Shown: positions 5,514-13,020 of the stretch, one piece after another | Layout: every line of letters begins with the position of its first letter | Position numbering within the stretch: position 1 is the stretch's first letter | Source of the DNA: an uncultured Bryobacterales bacterium | GTDB lineage: Bacteria; Acidobacteriota; Terriglobia; Bryobacterales; Bryobacteraceae | DNA length: 14,673 nucleotides | Reading direction: 5' to 3' | NCBI GenBank assembly: GCA_937859895.1 | Contig: CALMAV010000241.1 | Location: 1-14,673 of the forward strand | Made by a program: the position numbers and the translations under genes | Notes under the pieces: model-generated | Databases searched by the model: none | The model's input: the letters and a program-made list of their open reading frames with translations, nothing else | Told to the model about the DNA's origin: nothing

Positions 5514-8048
5514 CTACTCGCCCCGTAGAACTTCAAGTGGACGCTGATCGAGGATGCGCGCGCTCGCGAGCCATCCGGCAATGTTCGCAAGCAGAGCTGT
5601 TCCAATTGTTGCGAACAGAAGCGACAACCAATCGAAGTCAAAAGGAGCATCGATGAAGCGCTCTGCAATGATTCGGGTAAACACGTTGGCAAGCAAACCG
5701 CCAATCAGGCCGGCAATCAAACCAAGAACAGAGAACTCGACCGAGAAGATACGGCTGATGGTGGCGCGCGTGCCACCGCGGGTTTTCAGGATGGCAACTT
5801 CACGAATACGGCGGTAGCGGGTACCCGCAATGCTCGACGAAAGAATGATAATGCCGGCAAAGATGGCAAACATGGCCAGAAACTGGATGACGATAGCCAC
5901 CTGATCGACCGCCTGCTGAATGCTCTTCAGCACATCAGCGAAGTTCATAACAGTCACCGTCGGAAAGCGATCGAACAGTACGGCTTCGACGTTGGGTATT
6001 TGTGCAGCATTCACATGGGCAGCACCGTAGTAGACAACGGGGAACCCGCGGAGAGCAGCACGGGGAAAAACCAGATCGTAGCGAACGGGAGCTCGCTGCA
6101 AGCGACGAAAGACGGCCACCAGAGGCGCAGACACACTTCGGCCGGCAATCTGAAACTGTAGGCGGTCGCCGACTTTGAGGCTAAAATCTCGAGCGATGTC
6201 CTCTGAAACAGCAAGCTCCGCCACGTTACTCGCGGGACTCCACCAGACACCTCGCTTCACTTCTACTCCATCCGGAAGGCCGTTAGCAGTCGTGAGTCGA
6301 ACGGTCTGCAACTGAGCTTTACGCTGCTTGGTGAGATGGAGGCGGTCGGTCGACACATCGTTCTTGGCCAACACGCGAGCCACAATGTAGCCAACTAATT
6401 GCAGCTTGCCGGTGACCCCTGGCTGTGACTCGACTAACTTAGAGACCGCGCCCGTGTCACGCACGTCGAGAAGAAAGAGATTGCCCTCACGGCCTGGACC
6501 CTCGCTGGCGATATCACGCACAATTGTGTTCTGCAGCAGATAGGTGGTCAACGTGAACATGACACCGATGCCAAGGGCGACCAAAACCGAACGGGCCTGA
6601 TTGCCAGGGCGGTATAGATTGGCAAAGCCGTGACGCAACCAAGGAGCCAAACCCGACTGAGTGAGATTGACCAGACGTCGTAGACCGGCAAGAAGCAGGG
6701 CAGCAACACCAGTCAGCAAAAGAATACTGACCGCAAGTCCGCCGATGAAGTAGAAGCCCATCTTCCAAGAGCCGCTGAGCCAGATCGCAATGCCGGTGAA
6801 GCCGCTCAGAATGAGCACAGCACCTAGAAGACTGGGCCACTTATCGCGCCACTGCTTTGCCGAAGCGGTTTCCCCATCGTCCATATTGCGACGAAGCACC
6901 AGGCTAGGGCGCACGTCACGAATGTTCAGCAGCGGCGTCAGCGTGAAAAATAGCGTAGCTAGTATGCCGAGGCACATGCCTTGCAAGCTAAAGGACCAAT
7001 CCCAAGGTACTTGCGGAAGGAGGTCGAAGACCTGCTTCATAAGAAGCGGAAACGATTTTTGAACTACCGCCCCGACCGCAACCCCAAGCAGCCCACCAGC
7101 GATACCAAGCCAGAGGGTTTGAATCAGGTAGATCTGCATCACCTGCGCCGAGCGCGCGCCCAGTGCTTTGAAGACCGCAATGGAATCCATCCGCTGTTGC
7201 AGGTGAGAGTACATCGCCATGGCGACACCTAAAGAGCCGACAATCAAAGCGATCAAGCTGATGAGGCTGAGGAATGCCGTTGTGTTATCGAGTGCTTTGC
7301 CAACTGCGGGACTGCCTTCGCGATAGTCGCTGATATGAATGCGCGGCATGATTGCTTGCAGGCCGGCACGAAGCCCATCGAGATTCGTACCGGGCTTGAG
7401 CTTGAAGAGAAACCGCTGCGCAGCGCGGCTGCCGAACTGGATCAGGCCGGTGCGGTCGAGTCCACCCCGAGTGATAATCGCTCGCATGCCCGGTCCAAAG
7501 CCGGAGGCGAGACGATCGGGCTCACTGATCAGCGTGCCCGTGATTAAAAAATCCTGACCACCCAGCCGAATTTGTTGCCCCGGTTTTACATTCAGGCGCA
7601 GAAGCAACTCAGGCGTTACTACAGCCGAAGCATCGTCCCTCAGCAGTGTGCGGAGGCTTCGAGAAGGTTGCAGTTTCAATTCGCCGTAGTAGGGATAGGT
7701 GTTTGGATCCACAGCCTTGACTGCGACCATCTGGGGCGTGCGGCTTGTGAGTGAGCGCGCCATGGAGACAGTCTCGGTAATCTGGCTCAGCTGACCAACT
7801 TGAGCGCCAAGATTCCGTATACGCTCCATCTGGGCGGGCGTAGGGTCGTTCCAGGTTTGCCCCTGTACATCGGCGGCAATCAGCTGTTTCGCATTATGCA
7901 GCAGCATGCCGCTAAAAGCGTACCCAAAGCCTTTGACACCGCTGAGCGCCGCCACGCCCACAGCAACAGCCAGAGTGACAAAGAGAAACTTAGCGGGAGC
8001 AGCTTTCAGGTCTCGCCAGGCGATCTTAGAAGCGGTTGGAAGAAACAC
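5514..8048 (-). CDS. FtsX-type ABC transporter permease (YbbP-like)
   Basis: A large inner-membrane permease of about 844 residues. It has an N-terminal membrane segment (FLFVTLAVAVGVAALSG), a MacB-like periplasmic domain, then FtsX helices (about TTAFLSLISLIALIVGSLGVAMAMY and following), a middle membrane pair, a second periplasmic domain and a C-terminal FtsX unit ending RPLEVLRGE. Two FtsX units in one chain of this size match E. coli YbbP (about 804 residues) and its relatives in lipid or lipoprotein handling. I prefer the GTG at 8048, four bases after the ATPase stop and preceded by a GGAAG. An ATG at 8102 would add 18 residues and overlap the ATPase gene by 50 bp, with no ribosome binding site. 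With the ATPase and the neighbouring esterase this repeats the tesA-ybbA-ybbP grouping. Substrate unknown. Confidence 0.93.
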   Translation of the reverse strand: MFLPTASKIAWRDLKAAPAKFLFVTLAVAVGVAALSGVKGFGYAFSGMLLHNAKQLIAADVQGQTWNDPTPAQMERIRNLGAQVGQLSQITETVSMARSLTSRTPQMVAVKAVDPNTYPYYGELKLQPSRSLRTLLRDDASAVVTPELLLRLNVKPGQQIRLGGQDFLITGTLISEPDRLASGFGPGMRAIITRGGLDRTGLIQFGSRAAQRFLFKLKPGTNLDGLRAGLQAIMPRIHISDYREGSPAVGKALDNTTAFLSLISLIALIVGSLGVAMAMYSHLQQRMDSIAVFKALGARSAQVMQIYLIQTLWLGIAGGLLGVAVGAVVQKSFPLLMKQVFDLLPQVPWDWSFSLQGMCLGILATLFFTLTPLLNIRDVRPSLVLRRNMDDGETASAKQWRDKWPSLLGAVLILSGFTGIAIWLSGSWKMGFYFIGGLAVSILLLTGVAALLLAGLRRLVNLTQSGLAPWLRHGFANLYRPGNQARSVLVALGIGVMFTLTTYLLQNTIVRDIASEGPGREGNLFLLDVRDTGAVSKLVESQPGVTGKLQLVGYIVARVLAKNDVSTDRLHLTKQRKAQLQTVRLTTANGLPDGVEVKRGVWWSPASNVAELAVSEDIARDFSLKVGDRLQFQIAGRSVSAPLVAVFRRLQRAPVRYDLVFPRAALRGFPVVYYGAAHVNAAQIPNVEAVLFDRFPTVTVMNFADVLKSIQQAVDQVAIVIQFLAMFAIFAGIIILSSSIAGTRYRRIREVAILKTRGGTRATISRIFSVEFSVLGLIAGLIGGLLANVFTRIIAERFIDAPFDFDWLSLLFATIGTALLANIAGWLASARILDQRPLEVLRGE

Positions 8049-8052
8049 GCGC

Positions 8053-8772
8053 TTACGCTTCCACCAGACGGGAAGCAAGCCGATCGCTGACAACGAATCC
8101 ATCGGAAAGGGTCAGGACGCGATCCGCGTATTCAGCAAGTTGAGCGTCATGAGTGACCAGGATTAAAGTAGTCCGCTCCTCCTGATTCAGCTGTAACAGC
8201 AACTCGAGGATATGTTTTCCATTAGCCGTGTCAAGGTTGCCCGTTGGTTCGTCAGCCATGAGAATAGGCGGGCGAGTGATGAAGGCGCGGGCAAGGGCAA
8301 CACGCTGCTGTTCGCCGCCTGACAGTTGCACGGGATAGTGGTGTCCGCGATTGGCCAGGCCAACGCGTGCAAGCAGATCTTTAGCACGCTGGCGGGCAGA
8401 GGCAACCGTGCCGCTCAGCTCTGCAGGCAGCAGGACATTCTCTTCCGCGGTGAGTGTTGGCACCAGCTGATAAGACTGAAAAACGAAGCCGAGTTTGCGG
8501 CCGCGCAGACGAGCTAGCTGGTCTTCACGCATGCGACTAATATCAACGCCGTCAACAACGATTCGGCCCGAAGACAGAGTGTCAAGGCCGGCCAGCAGGC
8601 CCAGTAGCGTGCTCTTGCCGCTACCAGACGGGCCCATGATTGCAATGAATTGACCCGCCGGAATCGTAAAAGAAAGGCCTTTCAAAATCTCGACGCGACT
8701 GCCGCGATTCTCAATGATCTTCCAGAGGTGAGTAACCTCAACGGAGTTGGGCGGTGTCGTTAGGGGTTGCAT
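8053..8772 (-). CDS. ABC transporter ATP-binding protein (YbbA/LolD family)
   Basis: A 239-residue ATPase with all ABC motifs: Walker A GPSGSGKST (47-55), Q-loop Q99 in FVFQSYQLVP, signature LSGGEQQ (150-156), Walker B ILMADEP (170-176), D-loop GNLD and switch H208. The FQSYQLVPTLTAEENV segment and DEPTGNLD are typical of the MacB/LolD/YbbA group that partners FtsX permeases and transmits force to periplasmic domains rather than forming a classical pore. It precedes the permease by four bases in one operon. The ATG at 8772 suits the family N-terminus; no ribosome binding site is seen. The start lies 15 bp from the preferred start of the divergent esterase gene, and the two genes would overlap if that gene used its TTG at 8767. 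Confidence 0.95.
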   Translation of the reverse strand: MQPLTTPPNSVEVTHLWKIIENRGSRVEILKGLSFTIPAGQFIAIMGPSGSGKSTLLGLLAGLDTLSSGRIVVDGVDISRMREDQLARLRGRKLGFVFQSYQLVPTLTAEENVLLPAELSGTVASARQRAKDLLARVGLANRGHHYPVQLSGGEQQRVALARAFITRPPILMADEPTGNLDTANGKHILELLLQLNQEERTTLILVTHDAQLAEYADRVLTLSDGFVVSDRLASRLVEA

Positions 8773-8787
8773 GTCAATCTTGAAGAT

Positions 8788-9525
8788 GTGAGGAAAGCGC
8801 GATTCAATCTTATTTTTGCAGCTTGCCTTGCGGGCTTACTCTGCGTTACGGCATGTGGGCACCAGGGGCAAAAGCGTGCCGAGGACTCGCCTCCTGCGGC
8901 AGCACAAGGGAGTCAGCCTGCCGAACCGGATATCGGGAAAGACGCAGCGGAGGTTCCACCGGTTGCCATAGCCTCTAACGCTCCGGTGATTGTTACCTTT
9001 GGTGACAGCTTGACGGCTGGTGTTTCGGGGCGAAGTTATCCCGAACAACTGCAGGAGTTGCTGCTCAGCAATGATTATCAATATCGGGTGGACAACCAGG
9101 GCGTTAGCGGTGACACCACAACGGACGGATTGGCTCGAATCGATAACGTGATAGCGGCCCGTCCGGCGCTGGTGCTGCTGGAGTTCGGTGGTAACGATGG
9201 GCTGCGTGGAGTTCCTGTGGAGTCAACGCGCAAAAACCTGGATCAGCTAATCACGCGACTGCAAAACGCGAAGCTACGAGTGGTGCTGTTGGGCATCACG
9301 CTGCCCCCGAACTTCGGCCCCGATTACGTAAAGCCGTTCACCGCGATGTATCCAGACCTGGCTAAAAAGCACAAGATTCCGGTGTTCCCGTTCCTGCTTC
9401 TGCATGTGTACCAGAGTGGGGAGCTGATGCAACCGGACGGCATCCATCCGAATGGGGCGGGCAATAAAATCGTTGCGCAAGATGTGTTCAACTTGATCCG
9501 GCCGATGCTTCAGAAGAAGAGCTGA
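8788..9525 (+). CDS. GDSL-type arylesterase/lysophospholipase (TesA-like), predicted lipoprotein
   Basis: An SGNH hydrolase with all four blocks: GDSL (catalytic Ser in VTFGDSLTAG), block II Gly in NQGVSGDTT, block III G-x-N-D in FGGNDGL, and D-x-x-H in PDGIHPNG. TesA relatives cleave acyl-CoA, lysophospholipids and simple esters in the periplasm. I chose the GTG at 8788 because it gives a clean lipoprotein signal: MRKARFN, a hydrophobic run LIFAACLAGLLC, then the lipobox VTAC with Cys 23. A TTG at 8767 would add seven residues and overlap the divergent ATPase start. After the Cys comes a flexible Ala/Pro/Gln linker of about 40 residues. E. coli TesA has a cleavable, non-lipid signal, so membrane anchoring here is a difference. 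It is followed four bases later by folC. Divergence from ybbA-ybbP mirrors E. coli. Confidence 0.92.
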   Translation: MRKARFNLIFAACLAGLLCVTACGHQGQKRAEDSPPAAAQGSQPAEPDIGKDAAEVPPVAIASNAPVIVTFGDSLTAGVSGRSYPEQLQELLLSNDYQYRVDNQGVSGDTTTDGLARIDNVIAARPALVLLEFGGNDGLRGVPVESTRKNLDQLITRLQNAKLRVVLLGITLPPNFGPDYVKPFTAMYPDLAKKHKIPVFPFLLLHVYQSGELMQPDGIHPNGAGNKIVAQDVFNLIRPMLQKKS

Positions 9526-9529
9526 TGGC

Positions 9530-10795
9530 GTGAGCTATCCGGAGTCGGTTCGCTACTTGTACGCGCTTGGCAATGAGCTTAAACCCGGAGCAAAATTCGG
9601 ACTCGAGCGCATGCGGCTTCTACTGGCCGAGATGGGCAACCCTGAACGCGGCCGTCGCTTCATTCATGTAGCTGGAACGAATGGAAAGGGTTCGGTGTCG
9701 GCCACGATTGCTGCCGTTTTGAAAGAAGGGGGATGGCAGACCGGGCTTTACACTTCGCCGCACCTGCAGCAGCCTACCGAGCGTATCCACATTAATAGCC
9801 AGCCTGTATCCGATAGCGAATTTGCCGGTGCATTTGATCAGGTACACGCGGCAGCGGAGAGCCTACTGCAGCGTGGCGTCATCGATGCACACCCATCTTA
9901 CTTTGAAACGGTGACTGCCATGGCTCTGTCCCTGTTCCGCGACCGTTGTGAGATCAGCGTGATTGAGGTTGGGCTGGGTGGAAGGCTGGACGCTACAAAT
10001 GTGATTGAGCCTGAGTTGTGCGTGATTACGCCCATCTCGTTCGACCATGAAGCATACCTGGGGCACACCATTGAGTCGATTGCGAGTGAGAAGGCCGGCA
10101 TACTGAAACGCGGCGTTCCGGTTGTGGTGGCAAGACAAAGTGCTGAAGCTAAACAGGTGATTATAACCCGAGCCAACCAACTCGAAGCGCGCATCATCGA
10201 CACGGAAGACGCAACGATAAGCAATGTCCACCTGACGCGAACCGATTGCCAATTTCAACTGGATGACGAGGGCTTTCGATTCGCGCTGGCAGGCCGGCAT
10301 CAAGTCGAAAACGGGGTAACCGCCATCCTGGCATGCCGCGAGTTGGGCGTGAAGATTGAGCATGTAAGGCGTGGTCTGGAGACGGTACGATGGCCGGGCC
10401 GGCTGGAACTAGTAGCCCATGCGCCAGAACTGATTCTGGATGGTGCTCACAACCCTGCCGGCGCAGCAGCACTCGCCGAATATATTCGCGAATGCAGCGG
10501 CGGCCAGCCAGTATGGATTGTCTATGGCGCGATGAGAGACAAAGCTATTGACGAAGTAATCAACCAATTGTTTCCGCTCGCGCAACGCTTGATTCTTACT
10601 GCTCCGAATATGCCGCGCGCGCTTCGACCAGAGGTAATAGCTGAGATGACCGAACACACGAATGTGACGCTGACTGGGACGGTCGCTGAGGCCTTGGCAA
10701 TGGCGCGCACTGCACCGCCTGAGACGCTGATATTCGTCACCGGTTCTTTGTTCCTGGTGGGAGAGGCGCGAGAGATTCTAGCTGCAGCCGCTTAA
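9530..10795 (+). CDS. folC: Bifunctional folylpolyglutamate synthase/dihydrofolate synthase
   Basis: FolC adds glutamate to dihydropteroate and further glutamates to folates, using ATP, in the cytoplasm. The 421-residue protein has the Mur-ligase-type P-loop GTNGKGS (49-55), the folate loop TSPHLQQPTERI (75-86), EVGLGGRLDATN (146-157), the metal/ATP segment ISFDHEAYLGHT (169-180) with SEKAGIL, and the C-terminal-domain entry RWPGRLE (287-293) with LILDGAHNPAGA (301-312). Length and motifs are normal. Start GTG 9530 lies four bases after the esterase stop with a purine-rich AAGAAGAG upstream; an ATG at 9524 runs straight into a stop. The gene is part of an esterase-folC-plsC run. Whether it does both reactions cannot be decided from motifs alone. 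Confidence 0.95.
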   Translation: MSYPESVRYLYALGNELKPGAKFGLERMRLLLAEMGNPERGRRFIHVAGTNGKGSVSATIAAVLKEGGWQTGLYTSPHLQQPTERIHINSQPVSDSEFAGAFDQVHAAAESLLQRGVIDAHPSYFETVTAMALSLFRDRCEISVIEVGLGGRLDATNVIEPELCVITPISFDHEAYLGHTIESIASEKAGILKRGVPVVVARQSAEAKQVIITRANQLEARIIDTEDATISNVHLTRTDCQFQLDDEGFRFALAGRHQVENGVTAILACRELGVKIEHVRRGLETVRWPGRLELVAHAPELILDGAHNPAGAAALAEYIRECSGGQPVWIVYGAMRDKAIDEVINQLFPLAQRLILTAPNMPRALRPEVIAEMTEHTNVTLTGTVAEALAMARTAPPETLIFVTGSLFLVGEAREILAAAA

Positions 10796-10807
10796 AATGG
10801 GTTGTTC

Positions 10808-11548
10808 ATGAAAAGATTGCGCGGCCTCTTCGTAGGCGATCCAATCATCATTGTTTCTACGGTCGTGCTGGGTACGATCAACATTGCCGTTTCTTTCTTC
10901 GATCCAAAAGGGAATCAGCAGATTCGCCTGGCGCGGCTTTGGTCCAAGATCCTTCTAGGAGGTTGCGGTATTGAGGTTCAAGTGGAAGGCCTTGAGCAAC
11001 TCGATCTAGACAGTAGCTATGTTTTTGTAGCAAATCATGCGAGCTACATGGATACTCCGGTAGCCATTGCGAAGATACCCATGCAGTTCCGGTTTCTAGC
11101 CAAGCGTGGTTTGTTTAGCATCCCTTTTCTGGGCCAGCACCTTACGAATGCCGGACACATACCAGTAGACCGGGGCGATCCAAGGGCAGCAGTCAAAACG
11201 TTAAGTGTGGCCGCAGAAGTGATTCAGAAGAAGCGCATCTCGCTGTTAATCTTTCCTGAAGGTGGGCGATCGCATGACGGTAAACTGCAGGAATTTAAAG
11301 ACGGCTCTGCTTACATTGCCATAAAGGCCGGAGTGCCGATTGTACCCTTGGTGATGATTGGAACAAACTACGTGCTGCCTTACGGAAGCGCGGTTGTGGT
11401 GCCCGGAAAAGTCGTTCTGCGAGTGCTGACCCCCATTCCAACAGACAGGTTAACGTCGAAAGACCGGGTGCGAGTGACAGAGGAGATACACGCTCAATTC
11501 AGGGCGCATCTAGAGGGTGATCGTCAGCCGGAGCCGGCTACTGTCTAA
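10808..11548 (+). CDS. 1-acyl-sn-glycerol-3-phosphate acyltransferase (PlsC family)
   Basis: PlsC-type enzymes transfer an acyl chain to lysophosphatidic acid to make phosphatidic acid at the cytoplasmic membrane. The 246-residue protein has an N-terminal hydrophobic segment (PIIIVSTVVLGTINIAVSFF, about residues 12-31), the catalytic H-x4-D (H77, D82 in NHASYMD), a substrate-binding FPEGGRS (149-155) and the VPIVPLVMIGT block (about 176-186). I prefer the ATG at 10808 to the in-frame TTG at 10802, which would add only two residues. The gene follows folC by 12 bp and shares its operon with the TesA-like esterase, giving a lipid-related pair around folC. It converges on purF. The family is certain; plsC as the cell's main enzyme is likely but unproven. 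Confidence 0.92.
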   Translation: MKRLRGLFVGDPIIIVSTVVLGTINIAVSFFDPKGNQQIRLARLWSKILLGGCGIEVQVEGLEQLDLDSSYVFVANHASYMDTPVAIAKIPMQFRFLAKRGLFSIPFLGQHLTNAGHIPVDRGDPRAAVKTLSVAAEVIQKKRISLLIFPEGGRSHDGKLQEFKDGSAYIAIKAGVPIVPLVMIGTNYVLPYGSAVVVPGKVVLRVLTPIPTDRLTSKDRVRVTEEIHAQFRAHLEGDRQPEPATV

Positions 11549-11577
11549 GGACAAGTTGGAAAACTAACAGCAGCCGG
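11534..11577. terminator. Long imperfect hairpin between convergent plsC-like gene and purF
   Basis: CCGGCTACTGT (11534-11544) and ACAGCAGCCGG (11567-11577) form an 11-bp stem with one mismatch around a 22-base loop holding both stop codons. The arms lie within the last codons of each gene. The symmetry and place suit a bidirectional transcription barrier. No T-run follows on either side, so it may stall polymerase or protect mRNA ends rather than terminate alone. Confidence 0.4.
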
Positions 11578-13015
11578 TCTTCGCCAGAACGACTTCGCCA
11601 ATCTGCACAAGTGTCGGATACTTGCCCGTGTAGCAGGAGTAACAAAACTCCTGGTTGTCGTCACGGATCGCGGTTTGCAGGGCTTCCAACGGCAGATAGG
11701 AGAGCGAATCGGCCTCGACGTAGTCACGAATCTGGTCGATCGTGTTGCGCGCGCCAATCAGCTCTTCTTTAGACGGTGTATCGACTCCGTAGTAGCAGGG
11801 CGAAACGGTAGGCGGGCATGAGATTCGCAGATGAACCTCACGGGCACCGGCGTTGCGGACCATACGGACAATTTTGCGGCTGGTCGTTCCGCGAATGATG
11901 GAGTCGTCCACGAGAATGACGCGTTTACCTTCCAGCAAGTGGCGGATTGGGTTGAGCTTCAGTTTGACGCCAAAATCACGAATCTCTTGCGAGGGCTCAA
12001 TAAAGGTCCGGCCAACGTAGTGGTTGCGGATCAGCGCCTGACGATAGGGGATGCCGGACTCGGCTGCATAGCCGATAGCCGCTGTAACACCCGAGTCAGG
12101 CACAGGCACGACCACATCGGCGTCTACTGGATGCTCACGCGCCAGCAATCGGCCCATTCGCTCACGCGATTCGGAGACTGACTTGCCGAAGACAACCGAA
12201 TCAGGACGTGAGAAGTAGACGTGCTCGAACGCGCAGTGGGCGGTAACGCCAGGTCTGGTGTAGAACTCCCGCGTTACGCCTTCGGGACCGACAATAACCA
12301 TCTCGCCAGGTAGAACGTCGTCAATGTACGTTGCGCCAAGCAGATCAAACGCGCAAGTTTCAGAAGCGAAGACAGTGGCCTGTTTACCGTCCGACATTTC
12401 AAGCCGACCCATCGCCAAGGGACGGAACCCATGCGGGTCACGCGCTACGATCACGCGGTTCTGAGCCAGGAACACAAGCGAGAAAGCACCCTCGATTTGA
12501 AGGAGAGCATCCCGGAGCGCCCCGGGCAGCGTACGCTCGTGCGAGCGTGCAACTAGATGGAGAATTACTTCGGTGTCGCTGGTCGATTGAAAAATGGAGC
12601 CGTCCCGCTCCAGATCATTGCGCAGCTCTATAGCGTTGGTCAGGTTGCCATTGTGGGCGACTGCTACCTGGCCTTTGCTGCAGGCGACAGACAGTGGCTG
12701 GGCATTGGCCAGCGTGGTCTCACCCGCAGTCGAATAACGGGTGTGACCAATGGCAAGCTCACCGGGAAGTTGGTTGAGAACGTCAGGGGTGAAGATATCA
12801 GCCACATGCCCCATTTTGCGGACACTGTGAATCTTCTTACCATCACTCGAAGCAATGCCGGCGCTTTCCTGTCCGCGGTGTTGGAGTGCGTATAGACCTA
12901 GATAGGAAAGATTGCCCGCTTCGGGATGCCCGTAGATGGCAAATACGCCGCACTCCTCATGGAGCTTGTCAAAAGGAACTTCCGTTTCCAAAGAGACCGT
13001 GGTTGTATCTGACAT
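11564..13015 (-). CDS. purF: Amidophosphoribosyltransferase (PurF), propeptide and [4Fe-4S] type
   Basis: PurF makes 5-phosphoribosylamine from PRPP and glutamine, the first committed step of purine synthesis. The 483-residue chain starts with a 21-residue propeptide ending before catalytic C22 (EECGVF), as in B. subtilis. The Ntn glutaminase domain follows with LQHRGQES (44-51), HTRYST (91-96) and HNGNLTN (121-127). The PRPP loop is VILVDDSIIRGTT (366-378). Cys 261, 407, 458 and 461 match the four ligands of the B. subtilis Fe-S cluster. The start ATG lies five bases after the purL stop with no clear ribosome binding site, so it is probably coupled to purL. It ends in TAG, 15 bases from the convergent acyltransferase gene. 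Confidence 0.97.
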   Translation of the reverse strand: MSDTTTVSLETEVPFDKLHEECGVFAIYGHPEAGNLSYLGLYALQHRGQESAGIASSDGKKIHSVRKMGHVADIFTPDVLNQLPGELAIGHTRYSTAGETTLANAQPLSVACSKGQVAVAHNGNLTNAIELRNDLERDGSIFQSTSDTEVILHLVARSHERTLPGALRDALLQIEGAFSLVFLAQNRVIVARDPHGFRPLAMGRLEMSDGKQATVFASETCAFDLLGATYIDDVLPGEMVIVGPEGVTREFYTRPGVTAHCAFEHVYFSRPDSVVFGKSVSESRERMGRLLAREHPVDADVVVPVPDSGVTAAIGYAAESGIPYRQALIRNHYVGRTFIEPSQEIRDFGVKLKLNPIRHLLEGKRVILVDDSIIRGTTSRKIVRMVRNAGAREVHLRISCPPTVSPCYYGVDTPSKEELIGARNTIDQIRDYVEADSLSYLPLEALQTAIRDDNQEFCYSCYTGKYPTLVQIGEVVLAKTGCC

Positions 13016-13020
13016 GGAAT

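Noticed and set aside
8049..8102. ATG 8102 as the permease start
   Set aside because: The extra 18 residues lie in the overlapping ATPase end, no ribosome binding site precedes it, and GTG 8048 gives a neat 4-bp gap. It remains possible.
9863..10363. 166-codon minus-strand open frame across folC
   Set aside because: It shadows conserved FolC motifs on the other strand, has no recognisable domain and has no operon context.
12331..12895. Plus-strand open frames of 100-112 codons within purF
   Set aside because: They are out-of-frame readings of the PurF glutaminase region and look like composition-driven shadows.
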